From: DASXHD01 sp038239005
GTDB taxonomy: Bacteria > Myxococcota_A > Polyangia > Polyangiales > Polyangiaceae
Direction: 5' to 3'
Assembly: GCA_038239005.1 (NCBI GenBank)
Contig: JBBSFE010000016.1
Span: forward strand, 1-64,000
Length of the DNA: 64,000 bases
How positions within the stretch are numbered: the stretch's first letter is position 1; each line of letters starts with the position of its first letter. Positions 17,386 through 27,142 of this stretch are shown here, piece by piece. The notes beneath the pieces are model-generated. The model was not told the origin of the DNA, did not search any database, and was given only the letters and a program-made list of their open reading frames with translations. The translations under genes and the position numbers were made by a program.

Positions 17386-18630
17386 CTACGTGATAGCGCC
17401 GGCGATCGGTTGCCCGGAGTCCGTGATGGCGATGGGGCGGCCTACTTGGGACATCGCTTCTTCGTGCGGGTCGAGGCCCATGAGCGTGGCGCAGGTCGCG
17501 AGGAGATCCGGAACACCGTAGTTTGGGGTCGAGACGTGCTCGCCCGCGGCGTCGGTCGAGCCAATGAGGCCCGGGCGCGTGCCGCCACCCGCGAGGGCGC
17601 ATGACCATGCTTGCGGGTAGTGATCGCGGCCCTCGTTTCCGTTGATGCGGGGCGTGCGGCCGAAGTCCCCGAGCCACACGACGAGCGTGCTCGCGAGGAG
17701 ACCGCGTTGATCGAGATCTTTGATGAGCGCGGCGGCCGCGGGGTCGACGATGCCGAGCTGAGATTTCGTGCGCGCGAAATTATTTTGGTGCGTGTCCCAA
17801 CCGTCTTGCACGACCTCGACGAATCGCACGCCGGACGACACGAGGCGACGCGCGACGATGCAGCCGCGACCGAAATCGGTGTCGCCGTATTCGGTCTTCA
17901 CCGCTTGTGGCTCAGCGTCGACGTCGAACGCTCCGAGATCGCGCGAGCCCATGAGCGAGACTGCGCGAGCGTAAACGGCGCGACGATCGTCGACCATCGC
18001 CGACCCGCTTCGTTGCGCGAACTCTTGCTCGGCTTGATCGAGCAGCGCGCGCCGGCGCGCGAACCGATCGCCTGAAGTTTCGGGCAGGATGTTGTCGGGA
18101 GACGCGCCGGCCTTCTGGATGACGAACGGCCCATTCGAAACACCGAGAAACCCGGCCCCAAAGCTCGGCCCGCCGAGCGACACGAACGACGGCAAACCAT
18201 TTGCGGGCGCGCCGAGCTTCTTCGAAACCCAACCGCCGAGCGAAGGATGCGTCACTGTGGGCGTCGGCGAGTAACCCGTGTGCATCAAGTATTGCGCGCG
18301 CTGATGGTTGCCCTCTTTGCTCGACATCGACCGAATCACCGTGAGCTTCTGCGCGACCGCTGCGAGGTGCGGCATGTTCTCGCTCACCGAGAGGCCCGCG
18401 AGCGCCGTGCGAATCGCCTTCGTGGGGCCGCCATTGAGATGCCCCGGTTTCGGATCCCAAGTCTCGAGATGACTCGGCCCGCCGTTCATCCACAAAAGGA
18501 TCATCGCCTTGGCCTTCGCGGGCCGCGCCACGATGGCACCATCGGCGCGAGCCTCGCGCGCGAATCGCGTGACCATCGCGCCGAGAAATCCGCCGGCGCC
18601 GAGCATCAAGAGGTGTCGTCGGTTCATCAT
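17386..18630 (-). CDS. DUF1501 family secreted protein
   Basis: This 414-residue protein starts with MMNRRHLLMLGAGGFLG, a twin-arginine-like signal. The DUF1501 hallmarks are all present: WMNGGPSHLETWDPKPG, the MPHLAAVAQKLTVIRS segment, and the alkaline-phosphatase-like VVWLGDFGRTPRINGNEGRDHYP. The family has a sulfatase/phosphatase-like fold and is usually encoded next to DUF1549/DUF1553 proteins, as here, 40 bp downstream of one. Its substrate is unknown; pairs of this type are abundant in Planctomycetota. Co-transcription with the following lipoprotein gene is likely, with a gap of 10 bp. Confidence 0.9.
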   Translation of the reverse strand: MMNRRHLLMLGAGGFLGAMVTRFAREARADGAIVARPAKAKAMILLWMNGGPSHLETWDPKPGHLNGGPTKAIRTALAGLSVSENMPHLAAVAQKLTVIRSMSSKEGNHQRAQYLMHTGYSPTPTVTHPSLGGWVSKKLGAPANGLPSFVSLGGPSFGAGFLGVSNGPFVIQKAGASPDNILPETSGDRFARRRALLDQAEQEFAQRSGSAMVDDRRAVYARAVSLMGSRDLGAFDVDAEPQAVKTEYGDTDFGRGCIVARRLVSSGVRFVEVVQDGWDTHQNNFARTKSQLGIVDPAAAALIKDLDQRGLLASTLVVWLGDFGRTPRINGNEGRDHYPQAWSCALAGGGTRPGLIGSTDAAGEHVSTPNYGVPDLLATCATLMGLDPHEEAMSQVGRPIAITDSGQPIAGAIT

Positions 18631-18670
18631 TGATCCAAAGTTGAGTTGATCGATTCAGGTGATTGCCGCA

Positions 18671-19810
18671 TCAGTGGTTCAAAACGAATTCGGAGGAGTT
18701 GAGGAGCGTCCACATCAAGTCTTCGACGATCGCGATCTTCGGCTCGCGCGTCTCGGGCACGCGGTTGTTCAGTTGCGCGAGTGGATCCTTCGGGTTGCGC
18801 TGCACTTTCTTCGTCGGATCCGGATCGGGCAGCGGCGGCGGGTGCGCGAAGAGCGCCGTCCACGTCGCGAGCTCGGTCGCGCTCGGTTTTCGTGAAAGCG
18901 TTCGCATGTAGAGCGCCTCCACTTTCTGCGCGTCGGTCATGTCGCTCCGTGCGACGCGCCCTACCGCGCTGCCCGGAAGCGCACTCGAGCCGCCTGCGAT
19001 CAATCGGCCATTGAGCTGGATGAGCGCTTGCGTGATCGTGCCTTCGAACGTGGGTCGATCGAACTCTTCGTCGACGTCGAACACGAATCCATAGAGCGTG
19101 CGCAGTCGCTCGGTGAGCTCTTCGACGTTGAAGCGACCAAGCCTTCGCAGCGCTTCGTCCACGCCTGTTGCATCGATGACCGCATCGAGCATTTCGTTCG
19201 GCCCGAGCGGCGTCGCGCGAAAGTGACTCCACAAAACGTTCGGCGCCTTCGCCGTCGCCAGCCCATAGGCACGCGAGAGCGCGATCGTCCGCATCAAGCG
19301 TTTGAGATCGTACTGATGCTCGGTGAAGTCCTTCGCGAGCGCGTCCTCGAGCTCTGGTGCGTCCGAAATGTTCGATGGGCGAATGTCGTCGATCGGGTCG
19401 ACGAACCCGCGCCCTAGAAAATGCGCCCACGCTCGATTCACCGCTTCGCGTGAAAACCATGGGCTCTTCGTCATCCACGTCGCGATCGATTCGCGCACGG
19501 TTCCCGTCATCGCGGTTCCGTCGAGCGCGGTCGGTGCGGCGCGTCCGATCGGCTGCAAATCCGCCTCGCGCATGAAGCGTGGCAACGGCCGATCGATGTC
19601 GCGCACGAGTGCGCGCTTGAGCCCCTTCATCATGGGACCGTCGAGCGGGAGCGTTTGCGCGCGCATGAAGCACGCCGCGAACTTCTGGAAGTCTTGCTGC
19701 TTCCACTTTTCGGTTTTGTGATCGTGACACTGCGCGCACTGAATCTGCACGCCGAGGAACGTCTTGCTCGCGCTGCCGGCAAGAGCTCGCTCGACACGGC
19801 TTCGGTGCAA
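18671..19810 (-). pseudogene. 5'-truncated DUF1549/DUF1553 protein gene
   Basis: The reading frame begins inside the DUF1549 domain at SKTFLGVQIQCAQCHDHKTEKW, whose CxxCH is a haem-binding-type motif. It continues through a normal DUF1553 domain (SREAVNRAWAHFLGRGFVDP, ending in LLNSSEFVLNH). Full-length relatives have several hundred further N-terminal residues, often with a cytochrome c domain and a signal peptide. Here only a TTG at 19810 and about 14 residues precede the conserved part. In another frame the same DNA reads as a LysR regulator, so the gene has lost its beginning by a fusion at about 19780-19800. Translation from TTG would yield a cytoplasmic fragment. The partner DUF1501 gene downstream is intact. 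Confidence 0.75.
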
Positions 19811-20139
19811 CCAATGACGACACGCTCCGCCGGCGCCGCAGGTGTTTGGAGCGAGCCCGCAAGCTCGACGAGCTGCCCCGAAACGTTTCGCATGCGCGCG
19901 CCGAGCCCGGTGAGGCGAAGGCCGCGACCGCGACCGGTGACGAGCGGACCACCCGCGTAGTCGACCAGCGCTTGAAGGCGGCGCCTGAGCACGCTCGCAT
20001 CGAGATGGAGCTTCCGTGCGGCGCGCTCGAACGCGCCGGACCCTGGAACATCAATTTCGGTCGCCAGGACGTTAAACGCCCTCGCGTGCTCGACCAGATC
20101 ACCCGGAAAACGAGCACTTCGGTGCGATATTACGTTCAT
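19782..20139 (-). pseudogene. LysR-family regulator, 3'-truncated by a gene fusion
   Basis: From ATG 20139 the first 90 residues form a LysR helix-turn-helix: LATEIDVPGSGAFERAARKL, then LDASVLRRRLQALV and RGRGLRLTGLGARM. This runs on to VVIGCTEAVSSELLP, which fits the start of the effector domain. After about 120 residues the frame leaves recognisable LysR sequence, and the DNA continues as a DUF1549/DUF1553 gene in another frame. Some 170 residues of effector domain are missing. The surviving piece could still bind DNA, but LysR proteins need the effector domain to tetramerise. It is divergent from a Nudix gene and lies next to a LysR-type operator at 20168-20184. The exact end is approximate. 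Confidence 0.7.
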
Positions 20140-20167
20140 GCAACACCTGCATGAACCATGAACCAAA

Positions 20168-20184
20168 GTTGCATCGACTGCAAC
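20168..20184. promoter_or_regulatory. LysR-type operator between lysR fragment and Nudix gene
   Basis: GTTGCA and TGCAAC form a perfect 6-bp inverted repeat with a 5-bp spacer. The inner part has the T-N11-A layout typical of LysR-family binding sites. It sits between a divergently transcribed LysR fragment (start 20139) and the Nudix gene (start 20209), the usual place for such a site. It suggests that the Nudix gene was once the regulator's target. Confidence 0.6.
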
Positions 20185-20208
20185 TCGATTCGGCCTCACG
20201 ATCGATGC

Positions 20209-20688
20209 ATGGAAACATCATTCTTCGTCCTCGCTGTCGTTCCGTACGCTCCACGTCCCAAAGACGCTCCTGCGCGATACCTCGTCGTGCAGGAGCGCGA
20301 CGGAACGTTCTACCTTCCAGCCGGCCGCGTCGAACGCGGCGAGAACCTCGTCGCGGCGGTGGTGCGCGAGACCATCGAGGAGGCCAAGCAGCTCGTCGGC
20401 GTTCTCGGCATCCTCGCCATCGACCACGACATCGCGCCCCACGCCGCGAAGATGCGCTTCGTCTTCAGTTGCTACCGCGGCGTCGTGTTACCGACCAAAA
20501 GCGAGCCCGACGAACACTCGCGCGGCGCCGCCTACCTCACGCGCGCCGAAATCGCGGCGCTCCCACTCCGCCACCCCGAGGTGCTCACGTTCATCGACGC
20601 GCACGAATCGGGCCGCCCGCTTCTGCCCACCGGTGCGTACGACGTTCACCTCGCGGGCGCCTTCGGCAAAATCGTGCTGGTCCCCTGA
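20209..20688 (+). CDS. Nudix hydrolase
   Basis: This 159-residue protein carries a Nudix box G-x5-E-x7-R-E-x2-E-E (GRVERGENLVAAVVRETIEEA) at about residues 41-61. The box is normal except that the usual late Gly is Lys. The family hydrolyses nucleoside diphosphates linked to another moiety, with Mg bound by the box glutamates. The substrate cannot be read from sequence. The ATG at 20209 is preferred to 20158, because the upstream codons contain the LysR-type operator and do not look coding. Its likely regulator, the divergent LysR, is truncated, so control may be lost. Confidence 0.85.
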   Translation: METSFFVLAVVPYAPRPKDAPARYLVVQERDGTFYLPAGRVERGENLVAAVVRETIEEAKQLVGVLGILAIDHDIAPHAAKMRFVFSCYRGVVLPTKSEPDEHSRGAAYLTRAEIAALPLRHPEVLTFIDAHESGRPLLPTGAYDVHLAGAFGKIVLVP

Positions 20689-20709
20689 TCTCGCCGGAGG
20701 TCCAAAAAA

Positions 20710-21195
20710 CTAGGTCTGGATCTTCGTCTTCGTCGCAGTGATCTGCCACTTCGAGCCGTGCTTCTCGAGTGTGTACTCGACCTCGCGAACGCCGCCGGCG
20801 CGATACACGCCGCCGCTGACGATGCTCGCCTTTCCCTGCTCTTGCGCCCATTCGATGGGCCCGATGTCGATTCGAACCGCTTTGGCACCTGTCGTGATGA
20901 CGACGACGTGGGAGCCATCCGGGCCGCCGCCGGAGCACTGGCCATCCGGCACTGCGGTCGGATAGCGCGAACGAATGGCCGCGAGTAGCGCGCTACCATC
21001 GCTCGTCGCACCGCGCGCGCCCACGCACACGCCCTCGCCGGACGCGAGCGACGCCTGCTCGAGATCGTGAAAGATGACGACCGCGAAGATTTCGTCGTCG
21101 TCGGACATTCCGCCACCAGGCGTGGCCGAGGAGGGCGCGCCGCCACACGCGACGGCGAGGAGCGCGCATGCGCCGAGGCAGATGGATCGTTTCAT
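20710..21195 (-). CDS. Small hypothetical lipoprotein
   Basis: This 161-residue protein has a clear lipoprotein signal (MKRSICLGACALLAVACGG). The remainder is an unrecognised alpha/beta domain that ends in IEWAQEQGKASIVSGGVY and a basic C-terminus. Two cysteines (GVCVGA and GQCSGG) could form a disulphide in the periplasm. It is convergent with the Nudix gene and starts 19 bp after the stop of the acyl-CoA dehydrogenase gene on the same strand, so it may be the second gene of that operon. No function is proposed. Confidence 0.75.
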   Translation of the reverse strand: MKRSICLGACALLAVACGGAPSSATPGGGMSDDDEIFAVVIFHDLEQASLASGEGVCVGARGATSDGSALLAAIRSRYPTAVPDGQCSGGGPDGSHVVVITTGAKAVRIDIGPIEWAQEQGKASIVSGGVYRAGGVREVEYTLEKHGSKWQITATKTKIQT

Positions 21196-21214
21196 GGTCG
21201 AAGGTTCTCGGTGT

Positions 21215-23071
<1,857 letters not shown>

Positions 23072-23174
23072 ACTATCCTTTCAGCAACTCGACGTCTCGG
23101 ACGAGCTCCTGGGGAAGAGCTCCAAATCAGTCCGCATCTTGCGCGCAAGATACCTGATGTATGCTCTTCGCTGA

Positions 23175-23630
23175 ATGGATGCGCCCGCCGATCCGCGACA
23201 AGTGCCGATGCTTCCGGTGCTCGTCGATCTCGAGCTCGTGACCGGGCGCTTGGTGCGGAGCACGCTCTTTTTGTCGATGACATCTGCATCACGCGCGGGC
23301 CCTGAAACCATCGACGAATTTCTCAACTCCGAACGCCGCGTGATGCCCGTCCGAAACGGCGAAAAAGACGAGCTCACATCGCGCGACGCCATCGTCAGCG
23401 TGCGCGTCGTCAGCGACATCGCCCCGCGCCAGGAGCCGGCAGCGCCTCCTGCCGTCGACCTCGTTCATGTCGAGCTCGCCAGCGGCAAAACGCTCGACGG
23501 CGCCGTGCAGCACCCGCAAGCCGAGCGCCTCTCTGATTTCTTCAATGCCGCACCGCAGTTTTTCGCCGTCGAAGACAGTGGCGGCATCGTCTTCGTCAAC
23601 AAACGCCACGTCGTCGCGATCAAATTCTAG
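23175..23630 (+). CDS. Hypothetical protein with two duplicated domains
   Basis: The protein has 151 residues and shows an internal duplication. Residues about 14-78 (VDLELVTGRLV, then ETIDEFLNSERRVMPV) and 92-151 (VHVELASGKTLDG, then RLSDFFNAAPQFFAV and VFVNKRHVVAI) share the same pattern: a strand pair, a helix with F-L/F-N, then strands. This looks like two small beta-barrel-type domains in tandem. No characterised family is assigned. It ends 12 bp before the PilT-like ATPase gene and is very likely co-expressed with it, which suggests a role in pilus or motor function. Confidence 0.72.
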   Translation: MDAPADPRQVPMLPVLVDLELVTGRLVRSTLFLSMTSASRAGPETIDEFLNSERRVMPVRNGEKDELTSRDAIVSVRVVSDIAPRQEPAAPPAVDLVHVELASGKTLDGAVQHPQAERLSDFFNAAPQFFAVEDSGGIVFVNKRHVVAIKF

Positions 23631-23642
23631 GGAGATGAACCA

Positions 23643-25139
23643 GTGTCGAGGCTCGATCCGCTCGTCGATGCATTGAAGAAGACCGAGGCCGACGAGGTAA
23701 GGCTCGTTGCCGGTGAAAAGATTTTCCTGATGCGTGGAGGGCGCCGCATCGAAATCGGCCGCGAGCCACTCCAGCAAGCGAGCTTGCTCGCGCTTGCAGC
23801 CGAGGTGCTCGACGCCAAAGACGTCGCGGCCGTCGCCAAAGAAAAACGCTCGGCGCAAGTCGAGCGAGGCGGCGAGAAGATCGAGGTCACCGTCGCGACG
23901 CTCGCCGGCATTCTCACGATCACGGTGAAGCGTGTCGCGGCGAAGGCTGCGGTCCCGCCCGTGCCGCCGCCAGAGCCGAAGGCCGCGTACGCGAGCGTCC
24001 CAGAGATGGCTGCGATACAGCCGAACGCTGCGAAACCTGCATCGTCGTCGAAGCGCAAACACCCCATCGACGAGATCCTCGAAGAGATGATGTCGAAGCA
24101 GGCGTCCGATCTCCACCTCACGACGGGCGCATGCCCCGCGCTTCGCATTCACGGCGAGATGCACTTCTTGAAGGAGCGCCCGATGCTCACATCGGACGCC
24201 GTACGCGCGCTCATGACGCCGCTCTTCAACGAAAAGTCGCGCAAAGATTTCGACGAAAAACACGACGCCGACTTCGCCTACGAAGTGCCGGGCCTTGCGC
24301 GCTTCCGCGTGAACACGTTCGTCGATCGCAACGGCATGGGCGCCGTGCTCAGGCAAATTCCGATCGACATCATCCCCGCCGACAAGCTCGGCCTTCCTCA
24401 AGCCGTGCTCGATTTGTGTTTTCTCACGAAGGGCCTCGTCGTCGTCACAGGGCCGACGGGCTCCGGAAAGTCCACCACGCTCGCGGGCATGGTCGACTTC
24501 ATCAACAAGAACCGAAGCGATCACATCATCACGATCGAAGACCCGGTCGAGTTCGTTCACAAGAACATCAAATGCCTCGTCAATCAGCGCGAGGTCGGCC
24601 AGCACACGAAGAGCTTCAAGAATGCGCTTCGTGCGGCTCTTCGCGAAGACCCAGACATCGTTCTCGTCGGCGAGATGCGCGATCTCGAAACGATCGCCAT
24701 CGCGATCGAAACGGCAGAAACCGGGCACCTCGTGTTCGGGACGCTCCACACCACGACGGCCATCTCGACGATCGACCGCATCATCGATCAGTTCCCGACG
24801 GATCAGCAGGAGCAGATCCGCGTCATGCTCTCGGAGTCGATCAAAGGCGTCATCGCGCAGGTGCTCTGCAAGAAAATCGGCGGCGGTCGCGTCGCGGCGA
24901 TGGAGATCTTGCTCGGCAACACGGCGGTGTCGGCCCTCATCCGCGAAGGCAAGACGTTCCAAATCCCGTCCATCATGCAGACGTCGCGCGGTGCGGGCAT
25001 GGTGACGATGAACGACTCGCTTCTCGCGCTCGTTCTGAACAAGCTCGTGGAGCCGCGCGAAGCTTGGATGAAGTCTGTGGACAAAAGCGGTCTTGTCGGC
25101 ATGTTCAAGAGCGCGGGCGTTCAACTCCCTACTTCCTGA
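23643..25139 (+). CDS. PilT-like twitching-motility ATPase with N-terminal extension
   Basis: Residues about 140-498 match PilT, the hexameric ATPase that retracts type IV pili. The motifs are Walker A GPTGSGKSTT at 270-279, the Asp box EDPVEF, Walker B IVLVGEMRDLETI, and the His box TGHLVFGTLHTT. Ordinary PilT is about 350 residues. Here roughly 139 residues precede it: a region of alternating strands and charged helix, then a Pro/Ala linker. That extension may bind a partner such as the product of the preceding gene. The start is GTG 23643, with GGGAG about 9 bp upstream. Several PilT paralogues are common in twitching myxobacteria; which one this is cannot be settled here. Confidence 0.9.
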   Translation: MSRLDPLVDALKKTEADEVRLVAGEKIFLMRGGRRIEIGREPLQQASLLALAAEVLDAKDVAAVAKEKRSAQVERGGEKIEVTVATLAGILTITVKRVAAKAAVPPVPPPEPKAAYASVPEMAAIQPNAAKPASSSKRKHPIDEILEEMMSKQASDLHLTTGACPALRIHGEMHFLKERPMLTSDAVRALMTPLFNEKSRKDFDEKHDADFAYEVPGLARFRVNTFVDRNGMGAVLRQIPIDIIPADKLGLPQAVLDLCFLTKGLVVVTGPTGSGKSTTLAGMVDFINKNRSDHIITIEDPVEFVHKNIKCLVNQREVGQHTKSFKNALRAALREDPDIVLVGEMRDLETIAIAIETAETGHLVFGTLHTTTAISTIDRIIDQFPTDQQEQIRVMLSESIKGVIAQVLCKKIGGGRVAAMEILLGNTAVSALIREGKTFQIPSIMQTSRGAGMVTMNDSLLALVLNKLVEPREAWMKSVDKSGLVGMFKSAGVQLPTS

Positions 25140-25176
25140 TCGCACTTGCCCCCGAGATGAGTGATAGGCTTCGGGC

Positions 25177-25563
25177 ATGGCTTTCTCACTTTGCGTGGCG
25201 TGCGCTCGGCACGTTCGCACTGCCGACGCTGCCTGTCCGTTTTGCGGCGCCACGGCAGCGCGCCGCGACACCCCGCGCTTACCCCGACGCAGAAGTCGCA
25301 GCGCGATGATCGGCGCGGCCGCGGTCGCGCTCGCATGCGGCGGCTCCACACCCGGTGACGACGGCGGCACCGACGCCAAAGAAGACAGCATCCATGCGAC
25401 CGACGCCGCATTGTATGGCGGCCCGCCGTTCGACGCGGGCACCGACAGCTTGCAAGGCGCATACGGTGGTCCGCCCGTCGACGCGGGTCTCGACGCCGCC
25501 GACGGCAGCGACTCGAGTGGGCAAGCTCTCTACGGCGCGCCACCTCCTCCGGAAGGGCAGTGA
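25177..25563 (+). CDS. Small paralogue 1 with CxxC motifs and Tyr-Gly-x-Pro-Pro repeats
   Basis: The protein has 128 residues. The N-terminus holds two cysteine pairs (C6/C9 and C20/C23, CVAC and CPFCG), a zinc-ribbon-like layout. A basic stretch and a short hydrophobic segment ending in Cys54 (IGAAAVALACGG) follow, and then a Gly/Ala/Asp-rich tail containing YGGPP at 80 and 96 and YGAPP at 119. The next gene (25565-25852) is a clear paralogue with the same order. Both immediately precede a radical SAM/SPASM gene. Either these are small membrane-anchored proteins, or they are precursors whose Tyr-rich tails are modified by the SPASM enzyme. This is inference; no such family is claimed. Confidence 0.75.
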   Translation: MAFSLCVACARHVRTADAACPFCGATAARRDTPRLPRRRSRSAMIGAAAVALACGGSTPGDDGGTDAKEDSIHATDAALYGGPPFDAGTDSLQGAYGGPPVDAGLDAADGSDSSGQALYGAPPPPEGQ

Positions 25564-25564
25564 C

Positions 25565-25852
25565 ATGAGTCTCAGCGTTTGTCCGTCATGCTCGCGCCAC
25601 GTGCGCGAATCGGCATGTCCGTTCTGTGGCGCGCATGTCGAGGCAGCGCCACCGATTCGCACCCGACGCGCATCGCGCGTAGCGCTCGTCGGAGCGGCGG
25701 CGGTCATGAGCGCGTGCGGCGTGAGCACGCAGCCTCTCTATGGCGCCCCCTACGACGCCTCGCAGGATCAGGGGTCGCAAAAAGACGCCGCCGATGAATC
25801 GATCGGCACTTTCTACGGCGGCCCACCGTTCGAAGCCGGCACGGGAGATTGA
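25565..25852 (+). CDS. Small paralogue 2 with CxxC motifs and Tyr-Gly-x-Pro motifs
   Basis: The protein has 95 residues. The order repeats paralogue 1: C6/C9 and C18/C21 (CPSC and CPFCG), a basic linker, then a hydrophobic segment ending in Cys51 (LVGAAAVMSACG), and a short acidic tail with YGAPY at 59 and YGGPPF at 84. RHVR and ACPFCGA in the N-terminus are almost identical between the two proteins. The ATG is one base after the upstream stop. The stop (25850-25852) lies two bases before the GTG at 25855 chosen for the radical SAM gene. This tight packing argues for one operon and a shared function. Mature product and localisation are unknown. Confidence 0.75.
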   Translation: MSLSVCPSCSRHVRESACPFCGAHVEAAPPIRTRRASRVALVGAAAVMSACGVSTQPLYGAPYDASQDQGSQKDAADESIGTFYGGPPFEAGTGD

Positions 25853-25854
25853 GC

Positions 25855-27090
25855 GTGGTGCTCGGCGATCGTCCACGGTCGCTTCCGATTGCGCCGGTTG
25901 CGCTGCCAGCGAAACGTCGCTTGCCACTCGCCGATGGCGTGCGCCCGCAAGATGGCGTTCGTCCGATTTACGCCGTTTGGGAAATCACGCTCGCGTGCGA
26001 TCTCGCCTGCCGACACTGCGGCTCGCGCGCCGGAAAACCACGGCCAGATGAGCTCTCGACGGCGGAGTGTCTCGACCTCGTCCACCAGATGCACGAGCTC
26101 GGCGTCTACGAGGTGACCCTCATCGGAGGCGAAGCTTACCTCCGAGACGATTGGGTAGAAATTGCACGAGAAGTGCGAAAATTAGGCATGCAATGCACGA
26201 TGACCTCTGGCGGTCGCGGGCTCACCGCCGAGCGTGCGCTCGCCGCGAAGGAAGCGGGCATTCAGAGCGTGAGCATTTCGATCGACGGGCTCCGCGAGTC
26301 GCACGACATGCAGCGAGGCGTGAAGGGGAGCTTCGACTCGGCGATGGCCGCATTCGACAACCTTCGCGCGGCAAAAATTCCGGTCGCGGCGAACACGCAA
26401 ATCAACAAAGTGAATCTCCACGAGATCCCCGCGGTGTTCGAGCTGCTCGCGTCGAAGAAGATTCACGGCTGGCAATTCCAGCTGACGACCGCGATGGGCC
26501 GCGCAGGCGACGAGAAGAACATGCTCCTCGAGCCATGGCAGGTGCTCGACGTGATCCCGATGCTCGCGGAGCTGAAGACGAAAGCCGACGCTGCGAAGGT
26601 GCGTTTCTTTCCCGGCAACAACATCGGCTACTACGGCCCGTACGAAGCGATTTTGCGCGCGAGCTTCCCGGGCCAACACCGCGGCTCGTGCGGCGCGGGT
26701 CGCAGCACGCTTGGCATCGAGGCCGACGGGAGCATCAAGGGATGTCCGTCCCTGCCGACCGAGTCGTACGTAGGCGGCAACATTCGCGACGCAAAGCTCG
26801 TCGACATTTGGGAGCGCTCGGCGGCGCTTCGCTTCACGCGCGATCAGAAAGTGTCCGACCTCCACGGCTTCTGCAAGACTTGTTACTACGCCGAAGAGTG
26901 CAAAGCCGGCTGCAACTGGACGACGCACGTGCTGCTCGGAAAAATCGGCGACAACCCCTACTGCCACCACCGTGCGACCGAGCTCAAATCGCAAAACATC
27001 AAAGAGACAATCCGCAAAGTCGAAGACGCGCCAGGCCTCCCGTTCGATCACGGCCGCTTCGAGATCGTCCGCGAACCCTGGGTCACGTAG
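25855..27090 (+). CDS. Radical SAM/SPASM peptide-maturase-like enzyme
   Basis: This 411-residue enzyme has the SAM-cluster motif C48-x3-C52-x2-C55 (ACDLACRHC). Its C-terminal SPASM domain is fully intact: C279, Gly292, C297, then C340-x2-C343-x5-C349-x3-C353 and C370. Those seven cysteines bind auxiliary 4Fe-4S clusters. SPASM proteins often install carbon-carbon or thioether crosslinks in short genetically encoded peptides. The GTG at 25855 is chosen because GGGAG is 7 bp upstream; an overlapping TTG at 25849 is also possible. The two small paralogues with repeated Tyr-Gly-(Gly/Ala)-Pro just upstream are the obvious candidate substrates. Heme- or pyrroloquinoline-type roles are not excluded. 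Confidence 0.88.
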   Translation: MVLGDRPRSLPIAPVALPAKRRLPLADGVRPQDGVRPIYAVWEITLACDLACRHCGSRAGKPRPDELSTAECLDLVHQMHELGVYEVTLIGGEAYLRDDWVEIAREVRKLGMQCTMTSGGRGLTAERALAAKEAGIQSVSISIDGLRESHDMQRGVKGSFDSAMAAFDNLRAAKIPVAANTQINKVNLHEIPAVFELLASKKIHGWQFQLTTAMGRAGDEKNMLLEPWQVLDVIPMLAELKTKADAAKVRFFPGNNIGYYGPYEAILRASFPGQHRGSCGAGRSTLGIEADGSIKGCPSLPTESYVGGNIRDAKLVDIWERSAALRFTRDQKVSDLHGFCKTCYYAEECKAGCNWTTHVLLGKIGDNPYCHHRATELKSQNIKETIRKVEDAPGLPFDHGRFEIVREPWVT

Positions 27091-27142
27091 CCTCCGATTG
27101 ACTACTTGCTTGCTGTGAGATGCGTGTGAAGATTGCCGAGTG

